Shown: positions 26,585 to 36,218 of the stretch, piece after piece | Layout: the number at the start of each line of letters is the position of its first letter | Numbering within the stretch: the stretch's first letter is position 1 | Assembly (NCBI GenBank): GCA_016715205.1 | Contig: JADKBC010000049.1 | Location: 248,001 to 312,000, forward strand | Length of the DNA: 64,000 nucleotides | DNA from: Holophaga sp. | Lineage (GTDB): Bacteria > Acidobacteriota > Holophagae > Holophagales > Holophagaceae | Reading direction: 5' to 3' | Notes under the pieces: generated by a model | The model's input: the letters and a program-made list of their open reading frames with translations, nothing else | Told to the model about the DNA's origin: nothing | The model's database searches: none | Position numbers and translations under genes: made by a program

Positions 26585-29500
26585 CCCTTCCCCCATTTCG
26601 TTTGAAGCTGGAGGAAGGACGCCAATCGCAGGCGCCCCATTTCGAGATCGCCCGCGGGCAGCTCCTTGATGCGGGGTACGGGCCCCCGGAAGGAGGTAAG
26701 GCTTTTGAAATTTTCACGCTCCTGCTGATCCTCGATCCAATCCGCGAGGTCGGGGATGTCCGTTACTGAAAGAAGGGCTTCGATGGGCAGCAGCGCCTGG
26801 TCGGCGTCCACCAGGATTTCCCGGCCCCAGCGCGCTAATTGGGTACGGGCTTCGGCGGCGTCGAGGGCAGGGAGGGGCAGCACCCAGACCTGGGGCGGCT
26901 TTTTGGAAGGGACACAGAGCACCTTGGCGCGCCGCGCCCGGGATTCTCCAGACGCGCACAGGGCCACGTGTCCCAGCCAGGCCCGGAGTGCTTCCCGCTG
27001 ATCCCGGGCGGCGGGAGTCGCTTCGGTGTATTCAGAGGTGGAAAGCAGCAGAAAATCATCGCCCTGCATCGGCTCGGTGAGCCCTTCCAGGCGCCATTCG
27101 AGCGGGCCTTCTGGCGTTGGGATGGCCAGGCTCAGGGGCGGGTGGTCCAGGATGGGCAGTCCCTGGGTTTCCAAGGGTTGGCCCACGCCAAAGCGATGCA
27201 ACACAAGGCCGGCGGGGGTTCCCATCAGCGTCGCCCAGTGTTTCAGACGCTGCAGGTGGCGGGCCCGTTCGCCCAGGCTCAGGGCCCCGAGGGGCGCCTT
27301 GGCGGCGGCCTCGGCTTCATCCCGGAGTTCCGTGTAACAGGCGTCGAGCTCCGCACCTTGCGCAAGGGCGGTCCAAAGGGTTTTACGGAGCAGCCCCCAG
27401 GTTTCCAGGGCATCGGTGTCCAAGGTGTCGTCCTGGACTTCAGCCGGGTCTTCCTCGCGGGGGGCGCGCACCCCCAGGCGCAGGGCCACACCCCCTTGCA
27501 CCGGGCATTCCAGCCAGCGGCGCAGCTCCTTGAGGGTGATACGTGATCGTGGGGGCGGGGCCGGGCGAAGGGCGCCCACAGGCCCACAGGCGCCGACCTG
27601 GCCCTCGAGCGCAGCCTGCAGGCCTGGATCCTCGCCCCAGTCGGCCAGGTGCCGGGGCAGGTCCAAACCCCCAACCTGCCTGCGGAGTTGCACGCCCAAC
27701 CAGCGGGCTTCCGCTTCCCGCCGCGCTTCGGGAAGGTGGCTGGGCAGCGGACGCTCTAGGGCCTCCGGGCTCAATTCCGGAAAGTGCGCAAGGTCGTGGC
27801 GGTGCTGCGGTTGTTCAGGGGCGTGCACCCGCGCCCAAAGTCCCTGGCCGAGGGTTTCTTCCAGATCCCGCAGCAGGGGTGAGGGCTGCAGGGCTTCACC
27901 CGTGATGGCGGCGCGACTTGGGTAGGTGAGCACCAGATGCTGCCGCGTGCAGAGAATGGCTTCCAGGAAGAGGTGCCGTTCCTGCTCGGGGCGCGACACA
28001 TCCCCCGCTCGGCGGGGACTGGAGGCCACCAGATCCAGTGGATCTGGCCGTTCCACGCCGGGAAAAATGCCTTCGCCCAAACCCATGAGGATAAGCACCT
28101 TAAAGGGTATGGCCCGTAGCGGGGTGTAACAACTCACCTGCACGCCCCGTCCAGGGGGCAATGAACGGTCCTTCAGAAGGGCTTCCAGAGCTTGCTGCAC
28201 CAGGGGGCGGGCCGCCTGGAAATCGAGGACGGGGGCGGCAAGGCCTTCCACTTCCAATTTTCCGATCTGCGGGAGCGCCCGCAACAGATCCGCAAAGGCC
28301 TTGGATTCGGCCTCGGTGGCCGCGTCGGGATCCGGACCAAGATACGCCATGAAAAAGTGGGTGAGGCGATCCTGCCATACCGGCAGGGGATGGCGTTCCT
28401 GGGAAAGGGCGCGCAGATCGGAAACCAGGGGACCGAGAATGGCCAGCAGGGCCGTTGCTTCTGAACCGTTCCCCACCGGCCTGCCCATAGCTCCTAGTTC
28501 TTCCACCCGCGCCTCGGGCTGCATGAAGCGGCCCAGGGCCAGGCGCGTCAGCCCTTCCTCCCAGGTCCAGCGGCCGCCCTCCAGGTAGGTGCCGGTGGTC
28601 TCCTGGGCATCCAAGCGCGCTACGATGCCGGCCTGATCGCAGAGCAGGGCCCAAAGCTCTGGAGTGGTTCCCAGCCGCTGGTGCAGGAAGGGATGCGCGG
28701 CGGCGCGCAACAGGTCGGCACGCGTCAGGGCCCCACCCGCCAGATCCAGCAGGAGCAGGGCGGCTTCCACCAGATCCCGCAGGCTCTGGGCGGCCCCCGA
28801 GGCCTGGGTCCAGGGAATGCCGTGGGCGCTGCGAAAGGCTGCGTCCAGGTGCTGCAGGTAGACGTCCTGTTCGCTGGTGGGCACCAATACACCAATCTCA
28901 CCAAAATGCAGATCGCCCTGGCGGGCCGCCACCAGCTCCCAGATGAGGCTTGCCACCGTTTCGGCCTCCCGCCGCGGGTTTGGACAAGGGATCACGCGCA
29001 GGGATGGGTTGGCCGTGTCTTCGGGAAGGGGCACCTCGACGGGATATTCGGGGGCCAGAATGCGCCGCTGGAGATGGGCAAGGAGCGTGGGTTGGTCAGG
29101 CGCCTGGAACTTGCCCAGGCACTCACCCTGGGTAACCTCGCTGAGCAGGCGCAGCTGCTCGCGGCTGGGCCGGGCCCAGCGTTGAAGGATGAGTTCGCTG
29201 CGGTCCTGGTGAAGGGAAAAGGGATCCTCCCCCTCCGGCGCTTCGGGGAGCACGTGCCGAGGATCGGGGCGAAGGGGCGCTTCCGGGTGGCTCAGATCCC
29301 AGGGCTCCAGGCAGGGGTTCACCAGGTAGAGCCGCACGGAGGTGCGCGCGCCCACCTGCGCCAGGGCTTGATGGTAGAGCGGCGCCATGTGGCTCATGCC
29401 GAACAGGAAGACAGCCTCGGGAAATTCAGCGCTGGAAAAGGCCGGATCTTGGAGCCAATCCATCAGGGTCAAGGGGCGATGGGGCAGGGCTTTCCAGCGC

Positions 29501-30030
29501 CCCCGCAGATGCAGCCAAAGTCTTCGCTGCCAGGATTCCAGGGCTGCGGGCTCGGCCGATTTCGCGGGCATGTCGCGATCCCAAGCGCGGATCCAATCAG
29601 GCCGATGGAGCAGCACCCGTTCAAAGTGCTGGGTCAGCCGTTCGCCAAGCTGAACGGTTTTCAGATCCCTGGGGGCGCCGTCCAGGTAGCGCGCCAGCAA
29701 GGCAAACTCCTGGGCGCCAAGCAGGGAAGGATCCTGGAGCGCGGAAAGGAGGGACCCGAACAGGGTGGTGCGATCCACCAGGGGCCGATTGGTGTGACGG
29801 CTCCAGAAACCCTCCAGGAAGCAGAACTGCAAATTGGCGACCGCGCCAAAGGCTTCGGCAAAGGTTCCCTTCAGGTAATCCCGTACGTTGGGATTGGGCA
29901 CCACGATCAGGGCGGATTTCCAGGCTCCCTGGGTTCCCCGGTACAGGGCGAGATCCAGTGCAAGCTGCGCCGCCAGGCGTTCCACCTGGTTGGAGTAGAA
30001 AACGTGGAGACCGGGGCGCAGGGTGGTCAT
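26581..30030 (-). CDS. recC: Exodeoxyribonuclease V gamma subunit RecC
   Basis: 1149 residues, the normal RecC size. N-terminus LHVFYSNQVERLAAQLALDL is typical. Mid-protein markers include LFGMSHMAPLYHQAL, FGEIGVLVPT, WTQASGAAQSLRDL, and the later CYTPLRAIPFKVLILMGLGEGIFPG with RRAGDVSRPEQERHLFLEAIL and LTYPSR. RecC is an inactivated helicase/nuclease that scans for Chi. First of the recCBD trio, 26 bases after the 69-residue gene. Confidence 0.96.
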   Translation of the reverse strand: MTTLRPGLHVFYSNQVERLAAQLALDLALYRGTQGAWKSALIVVPNPNVRDYLKGTFAEAFGAVANLQFCFLEGFWSRHTNRPLVDRTTLFGSLLSALQDPSLLGAQEFALLARYLDGAPRDLKTVQLGERLTQHFERVLLHRPDWIRAWDRDMPAKSAEPAALESWQRRLWLHLRGRWKALPHRPLTLMDWLQDPAFSSAEFPEAVFLFGMSHMAPLYHQALAQVGARTSVRLYLVNPCLEPWDLSHPEAPLRPDPRHVLPEAPEGEDPFSLHQDRSELILQRWARPSREQLRLLSEVTQGECLGKFQAPDQPTLLAHLQRRILAPEYPVEVPLPEDTANPSLRVIPCPNPRREAETVASLIWELVAARQGDLHFGEIGVLVPTSEQDVYLQHLDAAFRSAHGIPWTQASGAAQSLRDLVEAALLLLDLAGGALTRADLLRAAAHPFLHQRLGTTPELWALLCDQAGIVARLDAQETTGTYLEGGRWTWEEGLTRLALGRFMQPEARVEELGAMGRPVGNGSEATALLAILGPLVSDLRALSQERHPLPVWQDRLTHFFMAYLGPDPDAATEAESKAFADLLRALPQIGKLEVEGLAAPVLDFQAARPLVQQALEALLKDRSLPPGRGVQVSCYTPLRAIPFKVLILMGLGEGIFPGVERPDPLDLVASSPRRAGDVSRPEQERHLFLEAILCTRQHLVLTYPSRAAITGEALQPSPLLRDLEETLGQGLWARVHAPEQPQHRHDLAHFPELSPEALERPLPSHLPEARREAEARWLGVQLRRQVGGLDLPRHLADWGEDPGLQAALEGQVGACGPVGALRPAPPPRSRITLKELRRWLECPVQGGVALRLGVRAPREEDPAEVQDDTLDTDALETWGLLRKTLWTALAQGAELDACYTELRDEAEAAAKAPLGALSLGERARHLQRLKHWATLMGTPAGLVLHRFGVGQPLETQGLPILDHPPLSLAIPTPEGPLEWRLEGLTEPMQGDDFLLLSTSEYTEATPAARDQREALRAWLGHVALCASGESRARRAKVLCVPSKKPPQVWVLPLPALDAAEARTQLARWGREILVDADQALLPIEALLSVTDIPDLADWIEDQQERENFKSLTSFRGPVPRIKELPAGDLEMGRLRLASFLQLQTKWGKG

Positions 30031-30056
30031 GCCGTTTCTCGAGGATGATCGCTCGC

Positions 30057-30266
30057 CTACAAGCCGCGTTTCAGGGCCATCTGGCCGAAATGGGAGATGC
30101 GGTAGCAGTCCACTTCCCGTTCCCGAATCAAGTCATGCTGGGCCAGGTAGGCGATGTCCGCATCCTGCACACCCTTCAAGGTCAGCAACTTTTCGCGCCG
30201 GATATCCGGATATTTGGCCACCACCTGCAGGAGGCTCAGGCGCAGGGGTGTGATGACATCGACCAT
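30057..30266 (-). CDS. Small winged-helix-like protein, 69 aa, unknown
   Basis: ATG at 30266 with AGGAA upstream. The sequence (LRLSLLQVVAKYPDIRREKL, then ADIAYLAQHDLIRE and YRISHFGQMALKR) has the pattern of a helix-helix-helix-wing DNA-binding fold, but I cannot name a family. It sits 16 bases after the YaiI gene and 26 bases before recC on the same strand, so it is probably part of a recCBD transcript and could regulate or assist it; that is inference. Confidence 0.6.
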   Translation of the reverse strand: MVDVITPLRLSLLQVVAKYPDIRREKLLTLKGVQDADIAYLAQHDLIREREVDCYRISHFGQMALKRGL

Positions 30267-30282
30267 GGGGATTCCTTTGGGA

Positions 30283-30798
30283 TCACAGACTGGTTGGGGG
30301 CAAGGGCTTGCTGCGTTCGAGTTTCAACAGAGCCTGGATCTGGTTCTCCAGGGCGCCCAGGAAACGGGAGCGGTCCTGAGGCGAAAAGGGTTTGGGCCCA
30401 CCACCCACTTCCCCCATATCCCGCAGAAAGGCGCTGATCTCCCGGCTGGCCAAGGCATCCCCGATGGAATCCGCAGAGAACACACGGCCCTTGGGATCGA
30501 GCACCCGCGAGCCTCTCTGAAGGCACCGGGCGGCGAGGGGAATATCCGCCGTGATCGCAACATCCGTGGCCGTCGTCTCTTCCACAATCCAATCATCGGC
30601 GGCATCAAACTGACCACTGACGATCACCGATCGAAACAGCGGATTCCGGGGCAGGGTGATGCGGCTGTTGGAGACCACGTGGACAGGAAGCCCATGGCGC
30701 TTGGCCACGCGATAGATTTCCTCCTTCACGGGGCAGGCATCGGCATCGACATAGATCTGGATCACGCGGGCATCACTCCAACTCGGTGTCTTGATCAT
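30283..30798 (-). CDS. YaiI/YqxD family protein (DUF188)
   Basis: 171 residues from the ATG at 30798. Conserved DUF188 (PIN-like) features: IQIYVDADACPVKEEIYRVA, HVVSNSRI, GQFDAADDWIVEE, DVAITADIPLA and the C-terminal DMGEVGGGPKPFSPQDRSRF. Acidic residues of the PIN-like site are kept. A nuclease role is possible but unproven. First gene of the run leading into recCBD; divergent from the DUF1569 gene. Confidence 0.93.
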   Translation of the reverse strand: MIKTPSWSDARVIQIYVDADACPVKEEIYRVAKRHGLPVHVVSNSRITLPRNPLFRSVIVSGQFDAADDWIVEETTATDVAITADIPLAARCLQRGSRVLDPKGRVFSADSIGDALASREISAFLRDMGEVGGGPKPFSPQDRSRFLGALENQIQALLKLERSKPLPPTSL

Positions 30799-30905
30799 CG
30801 CACCAGGATGGGCTTTCAACCGATGCAAAGGCGCGGCCCCGAGGGATGACTGAAGGGGATTGGGATACCCTCTTTTGAGCCCCAAACCGCCTTCCAGGAG
30901 ACCCC

Positions 30906-31349
30906 ATGCCAACCTTTTTCGATCCGACGGTTCAGGCGAGTTTGCACACCCGGGTTGCCACGCTGCGGGCCGACGCGCCAGCCCTTTGGGGGCGCATGAA
31001 CGCCGCCCAGATGCTGGCCCACTGCACCAGCACCATGAAAATGCCCACGGGCGAGGTGAAGGTGAAGGCGGGTTTCATGAGCCTGCTCGGGCGCCTTCTC
31101 AAAAAGAAAATTCTCGGGGACCAACCCTTCCGGCACGGTGCACCCACCGACAAGGCCTTTGTGGTGGCTGACACGCGCGAATTCGAGGTGGAGAAGGCCC
31201 GCTTTCTGGACATGTTCCAGACCCTCACCCACGGCCCCTCGGTGATCACCACCCACACACATCCCTTTTTCGGCCCCATGACGGATGAAGATTGGGGCGT
31301 GCTGCTCTTCAAACATCTGGATCACCACCTTCGGCAATTCGGGGTGTAA
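30906..31349 (+). CDS. DUF1569 (DinB-like fold) protein
   Basis: 147 residues with GGAG before the ATG. ALWGRMNAAQMLAHCTSTMKM, GDQPFRHGAPTD, THPFFGPMTDEDWGVLLFKHLDHHLRQFGV are the hallmarks of DUF1569, a four-helix DinB-type bundle with histidine metal ligands. Substrate unknown. Confidence 0.88.
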   Translation: MPTFFDPTVQASLHTRVATLRADAPALWGRMNAAQMLAHCTSTMKMPTGEVKVKAGFMSLLGRLLKKKILGDQPFRHGAPTDKAFVVADTREFEVEKARFLDMFQTLTHGPSVITTHTHPFFGPMTDEDWGVLLFKHLDHHLRQFGV

Positions 31350-31367
31350 GCCCGATTGCACAACGAA

Positions 31368-31397
31368 AAAGATTCACCGTCTTGGTGGTGAATCTTT
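31368..31397. terminator. Bidirectional terminator
   Basis: AAAGATTCACC/GGTGAATCTTT with an eight-base loop between convergent genes; A-run before and T-run after, so it can serve both strands. Confidence 0.8.
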
Positions 31398-31422
31398 GTA
31401 TTTGGGCGCAAAACCGAAGCCG

Positions 31423-32076
31423 TTACTTCAGCCCGTGTTCTCCCTTGAACTGCGCCCAGTGGTTTTTCAGGTGAATGAAGGCTTCCAGGGTGGGGCAGCG
31501 TAAAAACGGATTGGTCTCCGCTTCCCAGGCCAGGGTCGAACTGGGCCTTACGCCATAGTCATGACCGGGCCAAATGGTGGTGTGCCGGGGCCACCCCTTT
31601 TGCAGGCGCTGGAGGCTGCCCCATTCCACACGGGCATCCTTATCGCTGCTAGTGCCTCCCACCTTTCCCACAAACAGCAAATCCCCGGTGAGGCCCGCGG
31701 CCATTTCCTCTACCAGGAAGGCCAGGTGATCGGGGCAATGGCCGGGCACCTGCCAGGCAAGCAAGTGATAACCGCCAAATGGGATGCGTGCTCCGTCCTG
31801 CACCACCTGATCCACGGGGCCAGGGTGGCCCGGCCCGCCTAGTATTGGGGCGCCCGTGAGGGTCTTCGCCATGGCATTGCCATTGGTGTGATCGGGATGG
31901 CCGTGGGTATTCAGAATGTGGGTGATGCGCAGTTTTTGCGCCTCAGCTCGAGCCACCATGGCATCGGGGTCAAAGGATGGATCGATGAGCAACCCTTCTC
32001 CCGCCTCCCGATCCCCCAGCAGGTAGCCGAAGTTGCGATCGCCACCCACTCGGATTTGCTCAAGGATGAAGCGCAT
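31423..32076 (-). CDS. MBL-fold hydrolase, glyoxalase II-like
   Basis: 217 residues, ATG preceded by GGAGG. The motif THGHPDHTNG (HxHxDH) binds two metals, with later ligands in WQVPGHCPDHLAF, LTGDLLFVGKVGG and WPGHDYG. This is the short hydroxyacylglutathione-hydrolase-like or persulfide-dioxygenase-like branch. Distinguishing thioester hydrolysis from persulfide oxidation needs comparison of site residues; I lean to a glyoxalase II-like thioesterase. Confidence 0.88.
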   Translation of the reverse strand: MRFILEQIRVGGDRNFGYLLGDREAGEGLLIDPSFDPDAMVARAEAQKLRITHILNTHGHPDHTNGNAMAKTLTGAPILGGPGHPGPVDQVVQDGARIPFGGYHLLAWQVPGHCPDHLAFLVEEMAAGLTGDLLFVGKVGGTSSDKDARVEWGSLQRLQKGWPRHTTIWPGHDYGVRPSSTLAWEAETNPFLRCPTLEAFIHLKNHWAQFKGEHGLK

Positions 32077-32162
32077 GGGGCCTCCGCTTCCGATTTGCGT
32101 TCTTTGTGCCTGATCTCCTAAGGTTGCGGAGATTCCATTTACGACAGGAATGCGGTGGCGCT

Positions 32163-33104
32163 TCAGACCTTTGGTGCTGCGTTTCCAACGGGCTTCACGG
32201 CTGGTTTCACATGGCTGGTGTCGGCCGTGGTGGCCACGAGATCGGCCAGCAGGCCAGGGTTGGCGGGGATCAGGGTGAGGCTAGCGCCGCCCTCCAGCAG
32301 GCGTTGCGTTTCCAGAATGGCGAAGAGGGCTTCGGACACTTCGGGATCCCGGGATACCTGATCCAGGGCCGTGCCCACCACCTGGGGCCGAACCGCGCCG
32401 GCCTTGGCAAACTCCACGGCGGCCTGGCGTTCGGCGGTGCTGGTGATGATGTTCACTTGGTTGGTGCCGTCCTGTTTGATGGAGGAAGTCACCTGGCGCA
32501 GGCGATTCACGACCTTGCTTTCGATCTGGCGGATCATGTCGTGATCCCGGAAATGCACCTTGCGGATGTAGATGGAACCCAGCCGGTAGCCCCAGTCGTG
32601 GGATTGCGGGGACACCTCGTTGCGGACCGTGAGGCTCATGGTGTGGCGGTTGGAGAGCATATCGGCCAGGGGCAGGTTGCTCAGGCAGCGCACGGTGGAG
32701 TTGCTCACGTTGGCACTGAGGGAACCTCGTGGATCGGTGTTCTTGAAAAGATAGGCCACGGGGTCGCTGATGTACATCTCGTACCAGATGCCGATGCCCA
32801 TGGGGGCGCCTTCTTCGGAGTTCACGGGCTGGCTGCGGAGGTATTCCTGATCCAGGCGCAAATCGATTTCGTAGCGCTTGCCGATCCAGTTGATGAAGAG
32901 GGCCCGCAGACCCATCTTCGTCCAGAGGGAGTGCAGCCCAGGCTCATCGATGACGGCGGCCACCTTGCCAAAAAGCACATACACGTAGCAGCGGCGCTCG
33001 GGAACGATGACATAGATGCCGAACATCTTGGCGATCCCAAGCAGCACGGGGACCAGGATGAAGCACGCGACGAAGGTGACGATGACCGCAAGGAAGGTTT
33101 CCAT
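32163..33104 (-). CDS. SPFH/Band 7 membrane protein (downstream partner)
   Basis: 313 residues from the ATG at 33104, whose A is shared with the stop of the upstream SPFH gene (TGATG). One N-terminal helix (FLAVIVTFVACFILVPVLLGI), then a Band 7 domain (RCYVYVLFGKVAAVIDEPGLH, RYEIDLRLDQEYLRSQPV, DPVAYLF, SIYIRKVHF) and a helical tail with AERQAAVEFAKAGAVRPQ. Together with the next gene upstream it should form a paired membrane scaffold like HflK/HflC. No FtsH or NfeD-type protease is adjacent. Confidence 0.86.
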   Translation of the reverse strand: METFLAVIVTFVACFILVPVLLGIAKMFGIYVIVPERRCYVYVLFGKVAAVIDEPGLHSLWTKMGLRALFINWIGKRYEIDLRLDQEYLRSQPVNSEEGAPMGIGIWYEMYISDPVAYLFKNTDPRGSLSANVSNSTVRCLSNLPLADMLSNRHTMSLTVRNEVSPQSHDWGYRLGSIYIRKVHFRDHDMIRQIESKVVNRLRQVTSSIKQDGTNQVNIITSTAERQAAVEFAKAGAVRPQVVGTALDQVSRDPEVSEALFAILETQRLLEGGASLTLIPANPGLLADLVATTADTSHVKPAVKPVGNAAPKV

Positions 33105-34090
33105 CACTTCACCTCCATCACGATGCGAGAAGCCTGGGTGTAGAGCCCCAGCCGCACATTGCGAACGTAGGCTTCCAGTGCGCCCTTGCCGCCATTGGCC
33201 TTGAGTTCCGAGAGCTGGTAGGCCAGAAGCGTGAGCGGTTCCACTTCGGCCTGGGCCTTCAGGGTTTCGATTTCCACGGCGCGCCGGGACTGGACGATCT
33301 TCTGATCGGCGGAAGCCTGGGCCAGGCTGATATCCGAAGACACCTGATTGTGCGCGGTGTTGATGGCGGCCAAGGCCGATTCCACTTCAGGCGGCGGATC
33401 GATGGAGGTGATGAGCGAGGCGTCCAACTGCATGCCATAGCGTGCGGCGGAACAGGCGCATTCCTTGTCCATATGCTCGTTGATATCGCGCAGGTTCTTG
33501 CGCAGATCATTGATGGAAATGCCCGTCTGCACGGCAGGTGTGCCATCGGCGGCGGCGGGGGCCTCGAAGTTGGCGATACGTTCCCGCAGCACCGACACGA
33601 AGTAACCCATGATGTGGGCGATGGGGTATTTCACGCCGAACAGGTAGGCGTACAGGTTCCGCTCACTCACCTTGAAGCGGATTTGTCCAGAGAGCCCCGT
33701 GTTGAGCTGATCCTTGGTGACCGCTTCCAGGATGGTGCCGCTGTTGTTGGCGCTGGGGGAACCTGGATCCAGGGCCATGCTTACAGTTTCAGTGGCAATG
33801 GAAACCTTGTAGACCTTTTCCCAGGGCCATTTGAAATAGGGGCCGCCCGGTGGAATCACGCGCACCTGAGGATATGTGTAGCGCTGTTTTTCTTCGGCAT
33901 TGAGGGAGGCCGAAATGGGATCTTCCGCCGTGGTGGCTTCCCCCAATCGCTCCACCCGCCCGAAGGACGTCTTCACGGCGCGCTCGTTCTGATTCACCGT
34001 GAAAAATCCCGACAGCACGCAGCGCACGGCGAACCAGGCGAAAAAACCAATCATGCAGCCGAGAAATAGATCGGGCGTCAAAGAAGGCAT
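33104..34090 (-). CDS. SPFH/Band 7 membrane protein (upstream partner)
   Basis: 328 residues. N-terminal helix (LFLGCMIGFFAWFAVRCVLSGFF), then VNQNERAVKTSFGRV, IPPGGPYFKWPWEKVYKVSI, and the Band 7 core ending in DASLITSIDPPPEVESALAAI and a coiled, Ala/Gln-rich tail. Like HflK it starts with a VNQNERAV-type segment. Ends in TGATG shared with the downstream SPFH gene, implying equimolar translation. Confidence 0.86.
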   Translation of the reverse strand: MPSLTPDLFLGCMIGFFAWFAVRCVLSGFFTVNQNERAVKTSFGRVERLGEATTAEDPISASLNAEEKQRYTYPQVRVIPPGGPYFKWPWEKVYKVSIATETVSMALDPGSPSANNSGTILEAVTKDQLNTGLSGQIRFKVSERNLYAYLFGVKYPIAHIMGYFVSVLRERIANFEAPAAADGTPAVQTGISINDLRKNLRDINEHMDKECACSAARYGMQLDASLITSIDPPPEVESALAAINTAHNQVSSDISLAQASADQKIVQSRRAVEIETLKAQAEVEPLTLLAYQLSELKANGGKGALEAYVRNVRLGLYTQASRIVMEVK

Positions 34091-34153
34091 GCCATCACCT
34101 CGCAGAAGAAATAGGGTTTGCCTGTGCCGGGAACGAATTGAAATTATGGCATG

Positions 34154-35590
34154 TCAGGGCTTCAGCTCTCTCTGCGGAGAAGTGTGAAGGCTTCGCTTGA
34201 GGATGAAATAGGCAGGGAGACCCAGCAGCACCAGGGCCAGCCCGGGCCAGGTGAACGCGGGGCGATGCACCAGCAGGGCGCCCATGATGGCCAGGGCGCC
34301 CACCAGGTAAAGGATGGGCAGCAGCGGGTAAAGCGGCACTTTCACGACCCGCTCCAGTTCCGGCTTTCGCAGGCGCAGCACGATCACACCGCCCACGGTA
34401 AGCACGTAGAACAACAGGGCGGCAAAGACCACGTAATCCAGCAACTGCCCATAGCTGCCGGAAAGGGTGAGGGCCGAGGCCCAGATGGCCTGGATGCCCA
34501 TGGCAAAGCCAGGTACCCCATGGCGATTCAACGTCGCGGCTTTGGGAAGGAACAGGCCATCCTCGGCCATGGCCTGATACACGCGTGCACCACTGAAAAC
34601 CAGGCCGTTCTGGCAGCCAAACATGGACCAGAGAATGGCGCCGGCCATGACCAGTTCTCCGGGCGGACCAAAGATGGCCTTGAGGGCCAAGGAGCCCACC
34701 CGATCTTGCGGGGCCGTGGCAATGGCGGTGGGGCCCAGCAGTTTCAGGTAGGCCACGTGGGCCAGGATGTAGAGGCCACACACCAGGGTGGTGCCGATGA
34801 ACAGGGACAGGGGAATGGTGCGGCGCGGTTCTTTGACTTCGCCGGCAATGAAGGTGATGGCGTTCCAGGCATCGGCGCTGAACAGGCTGCCGGTCTGCAC
34901 CACCAGTAAGAGCGTGAGCATGGGCAGCACGGTGCCGGATAGGGCGGGAGCATAGGGTGCGGGGTTGGGTGCGGACTGGGGGCTGAGGAGCAACCCCGCG
35001 AGAATAAGCGCCGCCAGACTGCCGATCTTGGCCACGGTGAACAGGTTCTGGATTCGCGCGCCCAGCTTGATACCGTAGGCGTTGACGAAACTCAGCAGCA
35101 GGATCATCAGGATGCCCGTGAGCCGGGCGCTGGTGAGGCCCAGGTCGTAGGGCCCCACTGCAATATCGCGGGTGAGATGCAAGGCGTTGACATGGAAGGG
35201 CCCCGCCAACCAATGGCTTTCGCTCACCCAGGGCACGAAGGCGCCGACATACTTCCCGAAACCCACGGCCACCGCGGCGATGGTGCCGCACTCGATCACC
35301 GAGAAAAAGGTCCAGCCGTAGAGGAAACCGGTCATGGGGCCATAGGTTTCCCGCAGATAGGCGTACTGACCGCCCGCATGGGGAAAGAGCCCCGCCAATT
35401 CGCCGTAGCTGAGGGCCGCCAGGATGGTCATGACCGCCGTGATCACCCAGGCCCAAAGCAGGAAGGAACCCGAATGCCCGCTGCGAACGATATCGGCGCC
35501 TACGATGTAGACGCCGCTACCAATCATCGAGCCTGCAATGAGCATGGTCGCCGAGAACAGCCCAACATGACGGCGATAGCCCTCGGCCAT
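34154..35590 (-). CDS. APC-family amino acid permease
   Basis: 478 residues, about twelve membrane helices. MIGSGVYIVGADIVRSGHSGSF matches the unwound helix 1 substrate site (GSGVY/GSGIF) of the LAT/SteT branch; FPHAGGQYAYLRETYGPMTGFLYGW and FIAGEVKEPRRTIPLSL are family landmarks. Substrate probably neutral amino acids, or exchange. ATG preceded by GGGAG. Confidence 0.92.
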   Translation of the reverse strand: MAEGYRRHVGLFSATMLIAGSMIGSGVYIVGADIVRSGHSGSFLLWAWVITAVMTILAALSYGELAGLFPHAGGQYAYLRETYGPMTGFLYGWTFFSVIECGTIAAVAVGFGKYVGAFVPWVSESHWLAGPFHVNALHLTRDIAVGPYDLGLTSARLTGILMILLLSFVNAYGIKLGARIQNLFTVAKIGSLAALILAGLLLSPQSAPNPAPYAPALSGTVLPMLTLLLVVQTGSLFSADAWNAITFIAGEVKEPRRTIPLSLFIGTTLVCGLYILAHVAYLKLLGPTAIATAPQDRVGSLALKAIFGPPGELVMAGAILWSMFGCQNGLVFSGARVYQAMAEDGLFLPKAATLNRHGVPGFAMGIQAIWASALTLSGSYGQLLDYVVFAALLFYVLTVGGVIVLRLRKPELERVVKVPLYPLLPILYLVGALAIMGALLVHRPAFTWPGLALVLLGLPAYFILKRSLHTSPQRELKP

Positions 35591-35617
35591 GGTTTCTCCC
35601 GGATGATTTCTAAAACC

Positions 35618-36196
35618 TTACTTCCGACTGGCTGGGGGCACGAGGCCATTCATGCGTAGGTACACCACCAACTGGCCGTAGTGATCGAAGCCGTGACCAT
35701 GCGCCATGGTAATGAGCCCGAGGCGAGTGGCCTTGTTGGGGCCCCAGGGGCTCTTCACAAGGCCCATGACATTGGCCTCGGTAACGGTGTTGAGCGCCTT
35801 GTGCATGTAGGCGAAGGAGTCCTTCAGGAATTTCACGATTTCGGCCTTGGACTTGAGGGTGTCTGGGCCATTGTCGCCGCCGGGGTCCATGGCCGGTTTC
35901 TCCTCCAGGATCCCGGACGCGAACATCACATTGGCGGCCGCGATGTGCTTGGCTTGCTCGGCAAAGGTCTTCACACCCTTGAACTCGCCCTGGGTGGGCG
36001 CAAAGCCGAACTTCTCTTCGGGCATGGCCTCGACAAGGGAAACGACTTCCTGCTCCAGACCGGAGAGGTTGCGGTTGAAGCTCTGGGACATGGTGGGGGC
36101 TTGGGGTTGGGCCGGTGGAGGTGCCGGCGCCGGGGCCTGAGCCTGGAGGCCCCAGGCGGTGGCTACGAGGAGAACGGGGAGTGCGAATCGCTTCAT
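35618..36196 (-). CDS. Secreted DinB-family protein
   Basis: 192 residues from the ATG at 36196, starting a signal peptide (FALPVLLVATAWGLQAQA) and a Pro/Ala linker. The body is a DinB four-helix bundle (MPEEKFGFAPTQGEFKGVKTFAEQAKHIAAANVMF, then LITMAHGHGFDHYGQLVVYLRMNGLVPP) with the three metal-ligand histidines (H in AKHI; H and H in HGHGFDHYGQ). Exported DinB proteins are frequent in Acidobacteriota; role unknown. Confidence 0.88.
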   Translation of the reverse strand: MKRFALPVLLVATAWGLQAQAPAPAPPPAQPQAPTMSQSFNRNLSGLEQEVVSLVEAMPEEKFGFAPTQGEFKGVKTFAEQAKHIAAANVMFASGILEEKPAMDPGGDNGPDTLKSKAEIVKFLKDSFAYMHKALNTVTEANVMGLVKSPWGPNKATRLGLITMAHGHGFDHYGQLVVYLRMNGLVPPASRK

Positions 36197-36218
36197 GGGA
36201 ACTCCTTGGGAAGCGCCC

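Noticed and set aside
34095..35456. 453-codon frame overlapping the APC permease
   Set aside because: Same strand, other frame; only the APC frame has membrane helices and family motifs.
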